DNA of 64,000 nt from JAHBVH01 sp034432375 (GCA_034432375.1 DAOUCA010000177.1:62001-126000), one strand, 5' to 3'. Shown: positions 26,546-35,169, counted from the first letter of the stretch. Made by a program: numbers and translations. Notes: generated by a model from the sequence alone, not told the origin.

Positions 26546-27079
26546 ATAGGAAGAAGCGCACCTTATCGCAATGCTCAACCAGAGACGCGTGTGAATAATC
26601 AAATTCGCGCGCGTGAAGTCCGCGTGATTGATGCAGAAGGCGAGCAGCTGGGAGTTATGAACATTCGTCAGGCGATTGAGATCGCCAACGAACGTGAATT
26701 GGACCTGGTAGAAGTTGCTCCCAACGCCAACCCACCCGTCTGTCGGTTGATGGATTACGGTAAATACCTGTATGAAAAGCAGAAGCGTGAGCGCGAATCG
26801 CGCAAAGCGCAGAAGCAAGTCGATGTCAAAGAAGTCCGGCTGAGTCCCAAAATTGGTGAACACGATGTTCAAGTCGCGCTGACAAAAATTCGCAAATTTG
26901 CCAAAGAGGGTGATAAAATTCGGGTGCGGATTCGTTTCCGTGGCCGCGAGATCCATCACCCGGAAGTTGCGCAAGAGTTGTTAAAGCGAGTTGCCACCGA
27001 AGTAGAAGATATTACCAGCGTCGAAGCGATGCCCAACATGGATGGGCGCAGTATGATTATGGTATTGGCACCGGTATGA
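26546..27079 (+). CDS. infC: translation initiation factor IF-3, probable AUA start
   Basis: IF-3 binds the 30S subunit and checks start-codon and initiator-tRNA choice. The core is complete: VNNQIRAREVRVID, LDLVEVAPNANPPVCRLMDYGKY, then the C-domain with VKEVRLSPKIGEHD and the KFAKEGDKIRVRIRFRGRE segment. The nearest classical start is GTG at 26591. However, AAAGGAG at 26532-26538 stands 7 nt before an in-frame ATA at 26546, and an in-frame TAA precedes it, so no ATG is available. The extension from ATA reads GRSAPYRNAQPETR. IF-3 genes in other bacteria use AUU for autoregulation, so a rare AUA start is plausible. Confidence 0.85.
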   Translation: MGRSAPYRNAQPETRVNNQIRAREVRVIDAEGEQLGVMNIRQAIEIANERELDLVEVAPNANPPVCRLMDYGKYLYEKQKRERESRKAQKQVDVKEVRLSPKIGEHDVQVALTKIRKFAKEGDKIRVRIRFRGREIHHPEVAQELLKRVATEVEDITSVEAMPNMDGRSMIMVLAPV

Positions 27080-27150
27080 TCTAGGATATCCCATACAGCG
27101 AGCCTGTGGTCCACAGTAGTGGGTTAGCAGATGGACAATTGAACTTTGTT

Positions 27151-27176
27151 AAAAACGGGCATCTGCCCGTTTTTAT
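27151..27176 (+). terminator. terminator or attenuator between infC and rpmI
   Basis: A hairpin ACGGGC-ATCT-GCCCGT (27155-27170) flanked by AAAA and TTTT. A GCAGATG segment at 27127-27133 can pair with CATCTGC at 27160-27166, which would break the hairpin, so attenuation is possible. Confidence 0.65.
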
Positions 27177-27375
27177 ATGTCAGGAATTGTAACGTTCTTT
27201 GGGGTACACAGGTATACCGGTAAGCCCTTTTTGGTTACAACAATGACAATGTGCTCAACCGTTGGAAGTTGTCGTACAGAGACTGAATGTTCACTGCTGA
27301 ATAGAGCAGTCCCATTGCGCATGTAAATCTATTCGATCTACAAAGCGAATAGGGATTATGTAGAAGGAGGCTATC

Positions 27376-27585
27376 ATGCCAAAATTAAAAACACACAAGG
27401 GTGCGTCCAAGCGTTTCCGTATTACCAAAAATGGCAAACTGATGCGGATGCGTGCCGGTCGTACGCACTTGCGCCGCAAAAAGAGCAGCAGCGCCAACAG
27501 TGATATGCGCCATGCGATTCCAAGTACTGTCAAGGCCAATATTAAAATGGTCAAGCAGGTTGTTGGAAAAGCGGCTACTCGCTAG
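27376..27585 (+). CDS. rpmI: 50S ribosomal protein L35
   Basis: A 69-residue basic protein with the L35 signature MPKLKTHKGASKRFRITKNGK followed by HLRRKKS. The ATG has gaaggagg 6 nt upstream. It lies in the conserved infC-rpmI-rplT order, with an unusually long gap (about 300 bp) after infC that holds a terminator-like hairpin. Confidence 0.95.
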   Translation: MPKLKTHKGASKRFRITKNGKLMRMRAGRTHLRRKKSSSANSDMRHAIPSTVKANIKMVKQVVGKAATR

Positions 27586-27762
27586 TAGATGTCAAATAGT
27601 ATCATACGTTTTCCAAAAGAAGTCGCTTTGGGAATCTCCCGTTGAGCGGCTCTTTGACAAAAATGTTCCGTAAATTTATTGCAACCAGCACGTGATCGGC
27701 TACCTGCCCGCAGGTAACAAAGTGAGTAGAGCACTCCGCCTTCACGGAAAGGAAATTAGACA

Positions 27763-28119
27763 ATGCCTCGCTCAAGACCAAAAGTATATGCCCATCGGCG
27801 GCATAAAAAAGTTCTAAAATTTACCAAAGGGCAGATGGGTTCAAAGCACCGACTTTTTCGCCGTGCCAATGAAGCCATGCTCAAGTCTCTCTTCTACGCC
27901 TTCCGCGATCGTCGCAATCGCAAGCGCAATTTCCGCCGCTTGTGGATCACCCGTATCAACGCCGCAGCCCACTTGAATGGCATGAATTACAATCAATTCA
28001 TCCATGGGTTAAAAGAGGCAGATGTTCAGGTTGACCGCAAGGTGCTAGCACATATCGCCATTCATAACGCCAGTGCGTTTAGTAAATTGGTTGATATGGC
28101 TAAGGCGCAAACGGCTTAA
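27763..28119 (+). CDS. rplT: 50S ribosomal protein L20
   Basis: A 118-residue 23S-binding assembly protein of full family length. The N-terminal MPRSRPKVYAHRRHKKVLK and the YAFRDRRNRKRNFRRLWITRI segment are diagnostic. L20 often autoregulates its operon by binding the mRNA leader. Here candidate leader RNA lies in 27586-27762 and in the infC-rpmI gap. A strong terminator follows. Confidence 0.95.
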   Translation: MPRSRPKVYAHRRHKKVLKFTKGQMGSKHRLFRRANEAMLKSLFYAFRDRRNRKRNFRRLWITRINAAAHLNGMNYNQFIHGLKEADVQVDRKVLAHIAIHNASAFSKLVDMAKAQTA

Positions 28120-28156
28120 GTTGATCGATAGGTAGATAATTTTCCAACGGTAGATG

Positions 28157-28190
28157 AACGGCAGAAGCATAGTGCTTCTGCCGTTTTTCT
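28157..28190 (+). terminator. Rho-independent terminator of the rplT operon
   Basis: Perfect 13-bp arms (28157-28169 and 28173-28185, AACGGCAGAAGCA and complement) with a TAG loop, followed by a T-rich run. Confidence 0.9.
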
Positions 28191-28209
28191 TTATCAGAAA
28201 TCAAGATGG

Positions 28210-28998
28210 ATGATCAGCAGCCTTGATAACCAACAGATAAAAGCTGCCCGCAAGCTCCAACGACGCCGGCAGCGAATACGCAGCGGTACACTTTTGATCG
28301 AGGGGATCCGATTGGTACGCGATGCCATACAAAGTGGTGCTGTGATCGAAAAGCTCTTCTACGCGCCAGCATTGATCGCAGATAATGAGGCTGCATTGAC
28401 ACTGATCGCGCAGAGTGAAGCTAGGGGTCTGATCGCATTGGCCTGTACCGAGGAGATTTTCCACGCGCTCACAGAGACGGTCACCCCACAGGGGGTTGCG
28501 GCCATTGTCGCCCTACCCGAATTGCTGCTGCCCCTGCCACTAAAATTCACCTTGATCTTAGATCAAGTGCGCGACCCAGGGAATGCTGGGACATTGGTGC
28601 GGACAGCAGAAGCAGCTGGCGTTGATGCCGTGATCTTTGGCCCAGAAACGGTCGATCCCTTTAATGACAAGGTAGTACGCGCTGGGATGGGTGCCCATTT
28701 TCGTCTACCCATCCGCACTTGTGCCACTTGGTCTGCGATCCACGCTCTGCTTGGCTCACAACAGACGCTCTACGTAGCACAGGCTACCGCCACGCGTGAC
28801 TACACAGCCGTCGAGTGGTCAGCGTCCTGTGCATTGGTCGTCGGTGGCGAAGCGACCGGTGCCAGTGTAGAAACAGACGCCTTTGCTCAGGCGATTGCCA
28901 TTCCGATGCATAGCCAAGTGGAATCACTGAACGCGGCGATTGCTGGTGCAGTGATCCTTTTTGAAGCGGCGCGCCAACGACGTATAAGGGCAGCATGA
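28210..28998 (+). CDS. SpoU-family RNA 2'-O-methyltransferase (TrmH/RlmB-like)
   Basis: A 262-residue SPOUT-class enzyme that methylates ribose in rRNA or tRNA using SAM. An N-terminal substrate-binding domain (SSLDNQQIKAARKLQ, then LLIEGIRLVRDA) precedes the knotted catalytic domain. Motif 1 is LDQVRDPGNAGTLVRTAEA, motif 2 is VVGGEATGAS, and motif 3 is IPMHSQVESLNAAIAGAV. Its place behind rplT is common among bacteria. The exact RNA target cannot be read from sequence. Confidence 0.85.
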   Translation: MISSLDNQQIKAARKLQRRRQRIRSGTLLIEGIRLVRDAIQSGAVIEKLFYAPALIADNEAALTLIAQSEARGLIALACTEEIFHALTETVTPQGVAAIVALPELLLPLPLKFTLILDQVRDPGNAGTLVRTAEAAGVDAVIFGPETVDPFNDKVVRAGMGAHFRLPIRTCATWSAIHALLGSQQTLYVAQATATRDYTAVEWSASCALVVGGEATGASVETDAFAQAIAIPMHSQVESLNAAIAGAVILFEAARQRRIRAA

Positions 28999-29081
28999 AT
29001 TTACGTTTCGTTGACATTCTCCCACCTTGTGGTATCATACCAATACCTCGTTGATCAGTGATTACAGGTTGATACCATACA

Positions 29082-30449
29082 ATGACGCAAGCGATAGAAG
29101 ACAGGGTAGAGGACAAGGTGGAAGGGATAGGGTTCATGTCGTTCCGAGTGTTCTGGTTTGTCGTTGCCGGCTTTGTGCTTGGCTTTGTGACCTCTACACT
29201 TTGGGAATGGCTCTATTACCGACAAAAACGCGTGCACTCCTTGGCGTCCCATGGCACAACCCTGCTCGATGCGCGTCGTAGCTATGTGGCAGAGCCAGAA
29301 GACGAGACAGCGGATTCGTTTGATGTCAATGCATGGAAGCTGCCTTCGTATCGCAGTTCCGGTGTCTTACTGGAAAGTGAAGAGCTTCCCATTGCGCCCA
29401 ATCTTGCGGGGGTGCCAGCGCTTGGAAGCACACAGCCCAAGCCGGCCAACGTTGTAAAACCACCAACATCCACACCCGAGTCAGATAAACGCGGAGAGCC
29501 ACGTCCATTCGTCACCGATGAGGTTGACCAGGCCCAAGAAGCAGCGGCCATTGACAGCCCAACCGCAGCGCAATTATCTTCGGCTACATCTACTATAAAA
29601 GAAAGAGGCGCACCTGCGTCGGCTTCATTGCGCAATCAGCCAGATCAAGCCTCAGCGCCCACAATGTTGGAACATCGATCCGAAATCCCCGCCAAGGAGG
29701 AGGAAGTCTCGACCGGCAACAGCCAGGCGATTGCCAGAGCTAGTGCCTTGGCCGCGGCAACCTTGGGTGCGCCACGTGTGATCAAAGAACAAACGGAAGA
29801 GACAAAGGCAACTACTGCGCCGGCGCTGACCCTTGCCAATGATCAAGAAGCTGCGGCCGACGCCAAGAGCGATGCAGAGCGTTCCACTGCAACGTCTCAA
29901 TCGCTAGCGCTGTCGCCTGCTGCGCCGGTGCTTCCCCAAGAGCAAGCGGTCTCTTCACCGCACCCATTGACAACCCAACCATTTATGCGTCGCCCCACCG
30001 ACTATCCTGACGATCTGGCAATGATCAAAGGGATTGGCGAAGCGTATAAGCGCCGCCTCTATGCGTCCGGCATCTACACCTGGATGCAACTCGCCGAGAG
30101 CGATACCGATTCGCTGCGGCGTATTACGCGTGCCAAGCCAAACGCGGATATTGAGAGTTGGCAGACACAGGCCCGCACTTTGGCAGAAAAGTATCAGCGA
30201 ACGGAAGCCAACTTTGCGGGGCCACTCGACGATTTTACGCGAATTGAAGGCATTGGCGCGATCACGGCGGATATGCTCTACAAAGCCGGTATCTGCGTCT
30301 ATGAGCAACTGGCCGCGCTGCTCCCCGACGAATTGGCACGCATTGTGCCTGCCCCCACCGTTGGCAACGAAAATGATTTTGATGGCTGGGTCAACGACGC
30401 CACACGGTTGGCCACGGCCAAACGGCGCAACAATGGCTTACTCGCCTAA
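29082..30449 (+). CDS. membrane-anchored helix-hairpin-helix protein
   Basis: A 455-residue protein with one N-terminal transmembrane helix (about residues 24-45, FWFVVAGFVLGFVTSTLWEW), a long low-complexity Ala/Thr/Glu/Pro-rich linker, and two C-terminal helix-hairpin-helix modules. The first is DDLAMIKGIGEAYKRRLYAS and the second FTRIEGIGAITADMLYKAGI, similar to the DUF4332/RPA-related fold. Such modules bind DNA non-specifically or mediate protein contacts. Function is unknown. An internal ATG at 29136 is an alternative start directly before the membrane helix. Confidence 0.7.
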   Translation: MTQAIEDRVEDKVEGIGFMSFRVFWFVVAGFVLGFVTSTLWEWLYYRQKRVHSLASHGTTLLDARRSYVAEPEDETADSFDVNAWKLPSYRSSGVLLESEELPIAPNLAGVPALGSTQPKPANVVKPPTSTPESDKRGEPRPFVTDEVDQAQEAAAIDSPTAAQLSSATSTIKERGAPASASLRNQPDQASAPTMLEHRSEIPAKEEEVSTGNSQAIARASALAAATLGAPRVIKEQTEETKATTAPALTLANDQEAAADAKSDAERSTATSQSLALSPAAPVLPQEQAVSSPHPLTTQPFMRRPTDYPDDLAMIKGIGEAYKRRLYASGIYTWMQLAESDTDSLRRITRAKPNADIESWQTQARTLAEKYQRTEANFAGPLDDFTRIEGIGAITADMLYKAGICVYEQLAALLPDELARIVPAPTVGNENDFDGWVNDATRLATAKRRNNGLLA

Positions 30450-30561
30450 ACCTATTCCAAGAATTCAATGATCCACGAAGACACACCAAGACACACCAAG
30501 AAAAGCAACCATTTGTAGATCCTTGTTTTTCTGGAGTGACCTAAGCACATAGGGACCAGCA

Positions 30562-30732
30562 ATGGATCGGGAACCACCTTATTTTGATTGGCGATTGGAT
30601 CGCTGGAAATTATTAGTAATCCTCGTGCTCTTTGTGTTGCTGCTGCTCGGGGCACTCTTCTGGCCGCTCGATTCCCAAAGCGCAACCTCGGCAGGAACGT
30701 CCCTCCACTTGGCGGATAGTCTATGCGTCTGA
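30562..30732 (+). CDS. small single-pass membrane protein (56 aa)
   Basis: A short frame from ATG 30562 to TGA 30732. It begins MDREPPYFDWRLDRWKL and continues with a strongly hydrophobic helix LLVILVLFVLLLLGALFW (about residues 17-34), followed by a polar tail. A weak aggga precedes the ATG. The basic N-terminus fits an inside orientation. Nothing suggests a specific role. It ends only 26 bp before the left repeat of the integrated element. Confidence 0.5.
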   Translation: MDREPPYFDWRLDRWKLLVILVLFVLLLLGALFWPLDSQSATSAGTSLHLADSLCV

Positions 30733-30758
30733 GACAACTTTTTTGCCCCCGAAAGTTT

Positions 30759-30872
<114 letters not shown>

Positions 30873-30885
30873 ACAGCCTGAACGT

Positions 30886-30921
30886 AACCGTTTCCGATCA
30901 TTGTCGGGAGCGGTTTTTTTT
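30886..30921 (+). terminator. terminator of left tRNA-Lys, abutting the integrase ATG
   Basis: A 12-bp stem (30886-30897 with 30904-30915, two G-U pairs) followed by eight T residues that end exactly where the integrase ATG begins. The GGGAG that could serve as the integrase ribosome-binding site is inside the stem. Confidence 0.85.
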
Positions 30922-31806
30922 ATGCCTCAGCAACGGCCTGTTACTTTTTCGGATGCTTTTGAGCTATTCATTTTAGACTGCAAAAGCCGAAGATTTACAC
31001 GTAAGACTCTACAGTTTTACGAGGGTCGTCTATCGTTATTTCTGCGCTGGCATGGCGAAGATAAACCTCTCAATGAATTAACCTCTACCGACATTAAAAA
31101 ATACTTTATCAGTTTGCAGGAACGTGATCTGTCATCTGCCTATGTTCATAGTTTTGGACGGGCAATCAGAACGTTTTGCAATTATTGCGTTCGCGATGAG
31201 CTGATCGAAAAGTCGCCTTTTGCACGTGTGAAGATGCCACAGCTTGAGAAGAAGATTTTGCCGGCATTAACGAGCGAAGAAGTTGACACTATATTGGATG
31301 CCTGTATCAACCAACGAGATAAAGTCATCGTACTTCTGTTGCTCGATAGTGGGCTTAGGGCAAGCGAAGCGGTCAAACTTAATGTTGCAGACATCGATAT
31401 GAGGACAGGCAGCGTAACCGTTCATCAAGGCAAACAGCAAAAGGATCGGACAACCTTCATCGGGGCCACAACTCGCAAAGCAATCAAGCTGTATCTGATG
31501 GACAGGAACGGACCCGAGACGCACGAGCCGCTTTTTGTTTCTGAAACCAGCGGCGAGCGGTTGACCTATTTTGGTCTAGCACAAATTATCAAGCGGTTAC
31601 GCACAGATGCCGGTGTGCATTTTTCAGCACACACTTTGAGACGAACATTTGCAATCAACTGTCTGAGGGGCGGTATGGATATATTCGTACTGGCAAAGCT
31701 GATGGGCCATGCAGACATTACGGTCTTGAAGCAGTACCTAGACTTGGTAAAGGATGACTTGCAGAACGCCCATGCAAAGTATGGGCCAGTTGATAACATG
31801 AGATAG
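30922..31806 (+). CDS. int: tyrosine recombinase (element integrase)
   Basis: A 294-residue phage-type integrase that should catalyse site-specific integration at tRNA-Lys. The N-terminal SAM-like core-binding domain spans about 8-95. The catalytic residues are complete: R146 in SGLRASE, K in GKQQKDR (171-176), H237 and R240 in HTLRR, H263 in LMGHAD and the nucleophile Y272 in LKQYL. ATG 30922 is used; a TTG at 30901 would lie within the tRNA terminator. Its place next to attL is typical of tRNA-integrating elements. Confidence 0.92.
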   Translation: MPQQRPVTFSDAFELFILDCKSRRFTRKTLQFYEGRLSLFLRWHGEDKPLNELTSTDIKKYFISLQERDLSSAYVHSFGRAIRTFCNYCVRDELIEKSPFARVKMPQLEKKILPALTSEEVDTILDACINQRDKVIVLLLLDSGLRASEAVKLNVADIDMRTGSVTVHQGKQQKDRTTFIGATTRKAIKLYLMDRNGPETHEPLFVSETSGERLTYFGLAQIIKRLRTDAGVHFSAHTLRRTFAINCLRGGMDIFVLAKLMGHADITVLKQYLDLVKDDLQNAHAKYGPVDNMR

Positions 31807-31973
31807 AAACGCGGCGGGAAGGTGCGCTAACACCCAACCCACCGCTGACTATAACTCGCTGAGCAAGCAGCGGGCCATAGCTGACAACATTGTACAGCAG
31901 CCCACCAGCGAGACAAAACAACCGTTGGCGTGGGCTTTTCTTTTGCCCCACGCCCTTTACCGAAAGGGAGATC

Positions 31974-32132
31974 ATGAAACAGTTTTCCAAACTATCACGG
32001 CAAGTGCGAGAGTTGCACTTAAGCAACCTATGCCAAGCATTGGCCGAGCAAGACGCGGGCGATCTATCGCCAGAAGCTGCCGAGCGAGTAGAGAGCTTGC
32101 GCCAAGTCGGCTTACTGAGGGTGCGTTCATGA
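31974..32132 (+). CDS. small hypothetical protein (52 aa)
   Basis: A 52-residue protein, MKQFSKLSRQVRELHLSN and onward, charged and predicted helical. AAGGGAG lies 6 nt before the ATG. Its stop overlaps the next start (ATGA), so it belongs to an operon with the following small protein and the FtsK-like ATPase. Not recognised. A hairpin with GGCGTGGG/CCCCACGCC arms at about 31927-31953 precedes it and may be a terminator for the integrase. Confidence 0.6.
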   Translation: MKQFSKLSRQVRELHLSNLCQALAEQDAGDLSPEAAERVESLRQVGLLRVRS

Positions 32133-32320
32133 AAAACCATACTGTTGAATTTGCGTTGGATCTGCGGCTGTCAGAGGTCGCAGCAGAGATCGCCAAGCTG
32201 GAAAATGCAAAAGCTGCCAGCGGCGAATTGGTAGCCTATGACCTGGGTCAACTGGTACGCCTGCGCGATGAGCGCCGCTGGTTGGCAACGCTGATTGCAC
32301 AGATTGAAGGGGGATCATGA
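32129..32320 (+). CDS. small hypothetical protein (63 aa)
   Basis: A 63-residue, mostly helical, charged protein containing LRLSEVAAEIAKLENAKAA, which looks coiled-coil prone. Overlaps the preceding gene (ATGA) and the ATPase gene downstream (ATGA). This tight coupling suggests a helper role for the ATPase, for example regulation or DNA contact. Not recognised as a known family. Confidence 0.6.
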   Translation: MKNHTVEFALDLRLSEVAAEIAKLENAKAASGELVAYDLGQLVRLRDERRWLATLIAQIEGGS

Positions 32321-33762
32321 GCAGAGACACAATCGCACTGATGCGCAGAGAGATCGGACTGATCAACAGAATGTTTCAGCAGAACAGCATACGCGCCAAG
32401 GCAAGCACAAAGCAGACGGCTTGTATCGAGACGGGCTATATCTCCTATGGGCTGTCAATGGCGATGGATGAGAAGTTTCAGCGGGTCGAAGGCATCCAGC
32501 GCGAACTATCAAACCTGTTGACGAATGGCCGGCAACGGCTCGGGATCGCCGGCAACGTCCAGGTGATCCCAGTCGCTACCCCACGGTTAGCGCTGGAGGT
32601 TCCACACCCATCACCGCTACCCTTGCAGTGGTCGCCGCGCAAGGTGACAACAACGCCAGTGCATTCCATGCTAATTGGTCGCTCTTACGTCAACGGGCCA
32701 AAGAATGAGTATATCAGCTTTGACGATGCGCCTCATACTCTCATTGCGGGGATCACCGGGGCCGGCAAAAGCGTTCTGCTACAGACTATGCTTCTCTCTC
32801 TCTGCGCGGGAACGTCGCCAGATGACCTACGGCTTGTGCTGGTCGATCTCAAGAATGAAGACCTTGTACCGTTTGAGTGCTTGCCCCACGTTCAGACCTT
32901 CGCAGGGACGCGTGAGGCCGCGCTAGAGGCGATAGAAAGCGTAGTCGTAGAAAAGGACCGGCGCGTAAAGCGACGCGGTTACAAGCCCTATCGTTTGGTT
33001 CTGGTGATTGATGAGATGGCCCAACTTGCCAACGACAAGATGGCGCGGGAAATGTTGGGCGATCTCGCTTCTATCGGTCGGTCAAAGGCGATCAACTTGA
33101 TTGGCGCAACACAGTCACCCACGAAAGCGGGCGGGTTGGGCTCTTTGCTCAAAGCAAACTTTCCCGTCCGTTTGGTCGGCATGGTCGCGCCGGGGCAAAG
33201 CTATGTCGCAACGGGACGGCCACAAACCCACGCCGATCTGTTGCCAGGGAAGGGCGCTTTTCTGCGCTGCGAAGGGCCGGATCTCTATCGGTTCCAAAGC
33301 TACTTTATCGGAGCCGGCGAAGTTGAAGGGATGGCAAAATTTATCGCCAAGGATATTTGGCAGAGCGTGCGAACGCCGGAGCCAGCAACGGGCCGCGGCA
33401 AGGTGGAAGCAGTTACACAGATCGGCGGGAAAACGTTAAGAACATTCTCAGAACCGATAGAACCGGTTCTAGGCGCTGCGGCGGGTTCACTCGTGGTAGA
33501 ACCGCACAGAACCGGCGTAGAACCGGTTCCAGAACCGGTGCAGAACCGCTCAGAGCCGTTTGTAGAACCGCTTGAGGATAAGCGCTCACTGACGGCAAAA
33601 GAGGCGCTGTGCGTGCAGGAATTGTACCAGACGGGGCTTAGCAAGACAGCACTTTGCAAGCGGGTCTACGGGTCGAAAAATGGGCAGTACATGGAATGGA
33701 TTAACCAAGCGCTTGACGCGGTTGACGATGGCAAAGTGATTCGTTTACGAAAGACGGGGTGA
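32317..33762 (+). CDS. FtsK/HerA-like DNA translocase (candidate transfer ATPase)
   Basis: A 481-residue P-loop ATPase of the FtsK/SpoIIIE/TraB group. Walker A is GITGAGKS (145-152), Walker B is LVLVIDEMA (227-235), and a RecA-fold sensor region TGATQSP-like motif (GATQSPTK) follows. The C-terminal part (about 425-475, LTAKEALCVQELYQTGLSKTALCKR) looks like a winged helix comparable to the gamma domain of FtsK. Between them is a Glu-Pro-rich linker encoded by repeated AGAACCG DNA (33450-33570). In AICEs such a single ATPase moves double-stranded DNA between cells. A start overlap with the upstream gene indicates coupling. Confidence 0.85.
   Translation: MSRDTIALMRREIGLINRMFQQNSIRAKASTKQTACIETGYISYGLSMAMDEKFQRVEGIQRELSNLLTNGRQRLGIAGNVQVIPVATPRLALEVPHPSPLPLQWSPRKVTTTPVHSMLIGRSYVNGPKNEYISFDDAPHTLIAGITGAGKSVLLQTMLLSLCAGTSPDDLRLVLVDLKNEDLVPFECLPHVQTFAGTREAALEAIESVVVEKDRRVKRRGYKPYRLVLVIDEMAQLANDKMAREMLGDLASIGRSKAINLIGATQSPTKAGGLGSLLKANFPVRLVGMVAPGQSYVATGRPQTHADLLPGKGAFLRCEGPDLYRFQSYFIGAGEVEGMAKFIAKDIWQSVRTPEPATGRGKVEAVTQIGGKTLRTFSEPIEPVLGAAAGSLVVEPHRTGVEPVPEPVQNRSEPFVEPLEDKRSLTAKEALCVQELYQTGLSKTALCKRVYGSKNGQYMEWINQALDAVDDGKVIRLRKTG
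33450..33570 (+). repeat. AGAACCG repeat cluster inside the FtsK-like gene
   Basis: At least eight copies of [GC][TA]-AGAACCG-type words occur here, including GTAGAACCG at 33496, 33517 and 33562 and CAGAACCG at 33507, 33530 and 33541. The consensus differs by one base from the GTAGAACCT iterons in the PrimPol gene. Confidence 0.75.
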
Positions 33763-33766
33763 GAGA

Positions 33767-34237
33767 ATGAGAATGCACGCAGGAACAACCGACTGGCTAA
33801 AAATGATGACGGTGATCGGCACGGTCGCCGCCGCGGTTTGGTGGCTGGAAAGTCGCTTTGACAGCTTGGTCGCGGTGATTGTGATCGGTGGCTTGTTTGG
33901 TGTCATCTTCTTTGCGGGTGGTGCGTTCCTATCGCACATGATCCAAAAGAGCACCTTGCAGAACGTCACCAACTTTGCCCAACGCGATGCCAAGACCGAC
34001 CGCTACCGAATGCAGAGCTTCAAAGCCCTGGCAAGCGGACAGGCGGCGATGGAACGGGCCGCGGCACAACTTACCGTGCTAGATGCCAAGCGCGTTGACA
34101 AGATGGCAGAGCAACGCTCAAAGCTGCTGACAGATGCCCATCAAGCGCGTTGGGAGATCGAACAGCAAGCAGAAAACGCGGACGCGTGGACGTGGGATGA
34201 TGACGACGCCGGTGATACTTTTGAGACATGGGAGTAA
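33767..34237 (+). CDS. membrane protein of the element (156 aa)
   Basis: A 156-residue protein with two hydrophobic helices (about 12-28 and 35-57) followed by a long charged helical region rich in Gln, Arg and Ala (about 60-140) and an acidic end DDDDAGDTFETWE. It starts 4 bp after the ATPase stop. The layout fits a membrane partner of the translocase, like Spd proteins of actinobacterial plasmids, but no homology could be confirmed. Confidence 0.65.
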   Translation: MRMHAGTTDWLKMMTVIGTVAAAVWWLESRFDSLVAVIVIGGLFGVIFFAGGAFLSHMIQKSTLQNVTNFAQRDAKTDRYRMQSFKALASGQAAMERAAAQLTVLDAKRVDKMAEQRSKLLTDAHQARWEIEQQAENADAWTWDDDDAGDTFETWE

Positions 34238-34240
34238 ATC

Positions 34241-34435
34241 ATGATTACGAACGGGATCAACATTTTAGTGATTTGTGCAATCCTCCGCCTCATGAGGCCA
34301 ATGCTTGAAGCGCTGGCGCGGTCAAGCAGAGCCTGGGCAATGTTCTATCAAGCGTGCCGCATCTACTACAGATTGGCGCTGATGTTTGCCCCTGTCTTGA
34401 TTCTATGGGGGCTGGGGGATCTGTATGTTTGGTGA
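34241..34435 (+). CDS. small membrane protein (64 aa)
   Basis: A 64-residue protein with two hydrophobic segments (about 4-17 and 45-60) separated by a basic region RPMLEALARSSRAW. It begins 3 bp after the preceding gene and overlaps the next by 11 bp, so it sits in the same tight operon. Function unknown; a Spd-like or pore role in transfer is only a guess from context. Confidence 0.6.
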   Translation: MITNGINILVICAILRLMRPMLEALARSSRAWAMFYQACRIYYRLALMFAPVLILWGLGDLYVW

Positions 34436-34931
34436 GCTACGCAAAGAGATCGGCAATGCATGGGCCGAACTGCGCACCGGGGAGCAGTTGCGCACGCTGA
34501 CCATTGCAAAGCCCTACTGCTCCCCAGCAAGGGATCTGATCACCGCCACATTTCAGCAATACGGGGTCAAGCTCTACGACTACAAAGAGCAAGTGCGCTA
34601 TGCCAGTAAGTTTCAACTCTCTTGGGCTGGCGCAATTCCCAGGGGGACGGAGTTACCGGATCGCCTGCCCATTGCCCAGGTTGCGACGGTCACAATAAGC
34701 GAGAAAGCGGCAGCGTGGGCCGAATATCTGCTACTGCGCACGGGCAAGCTCTATTGTCCTGATGGCTATATAAATGAGCGTAACAAGGCCTGGGCCGCAA
34801 GGCACGGCGGAAAGATGCCGCCAGCGTGGGCAGAGGGTAAACCCTGGATCGAGCGGGGCTGTAGCGAGGGGATGAAAGCATGGGGGCCGTTGCGGAAAGC
34901 TAGGCGGAAAGGGAGACAGGGCAGAAGATGA
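34425..34931 (+). CDS. hypothetical protein of the transfer operon (168 aa)
   Basis: A 168-residue soluble protein with a mixed alpha/beta pattern and two isolated cysteines. The tail is very basic (RKARRKGRQGRR), which suggests nucleic acid contact. It overlaps the previous gene by 11 bp. No recognised domain. Its position, last in the ATPase operon and just before a repeat-rich control region, fits an accessory role in DNA transfer or replication. Confidence 0.6.
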   Translation: MFGELRKEIGNAWAELRTGEQLRTLTIAKPYCSPARDLITATFQQYGVKLYDYKEQVRYASKFQLSWAGAIPRGTELPDRLPIAQVATVTISEKAAAWAEYLLLRTGKLYCPDGYINERNKAWAARHGGKMPPAWAEGKPWIERGCSEGMKAWGPLRKARRKGRQGRR

Positions 34932-35009
34932 TAGACAAAATTATGAGTCAGGGAAGGTGGCAAAATTGAAATCCAACCTTAAAATTTTGCGCCAAAAATG
35001 GCTTTATTT

Positions 35010-35082
35010 TGCCTATTTGGCAATTTCTTGCCTATTTGGCAACTTCTTGCCTATTTGGCAACTTCTTGCCTATTTGGCAACA
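35010..35082. repeat. four 19-bp repeats with TTGCC/GGCAA inverted arms
   Basis: The unit TTGCCTATTTGGCAACTTC recurs four times with minor changes. Each unit is itself a small inverted repeat, as expected for multiple binding sites of a dimeric DNA-binding protein. Confidence 0.85.
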
Positions 35083-35134
35083 AATTTTACAATTTTTGTT
35101 TCTGAGATAGGTGGTCACCAACGTCCAAGTCGTA

Positions 35135-35169
35135 TATACTATATAACGTGCTTAGCACATAGAAACTCT
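35135..35169 (+). promoter_or_regulatory. promoter/operator module, copy 1
   Basis: TATACT (-10-like) followed by the palindrome GTGCTTAGCAC (35148-35158) and AGAAACTCT. The block is near-identical to 35468-35502. It is followed 44 bp later by a 13-codon frame with a good ribosome-binding site. Confidence 0.6.
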
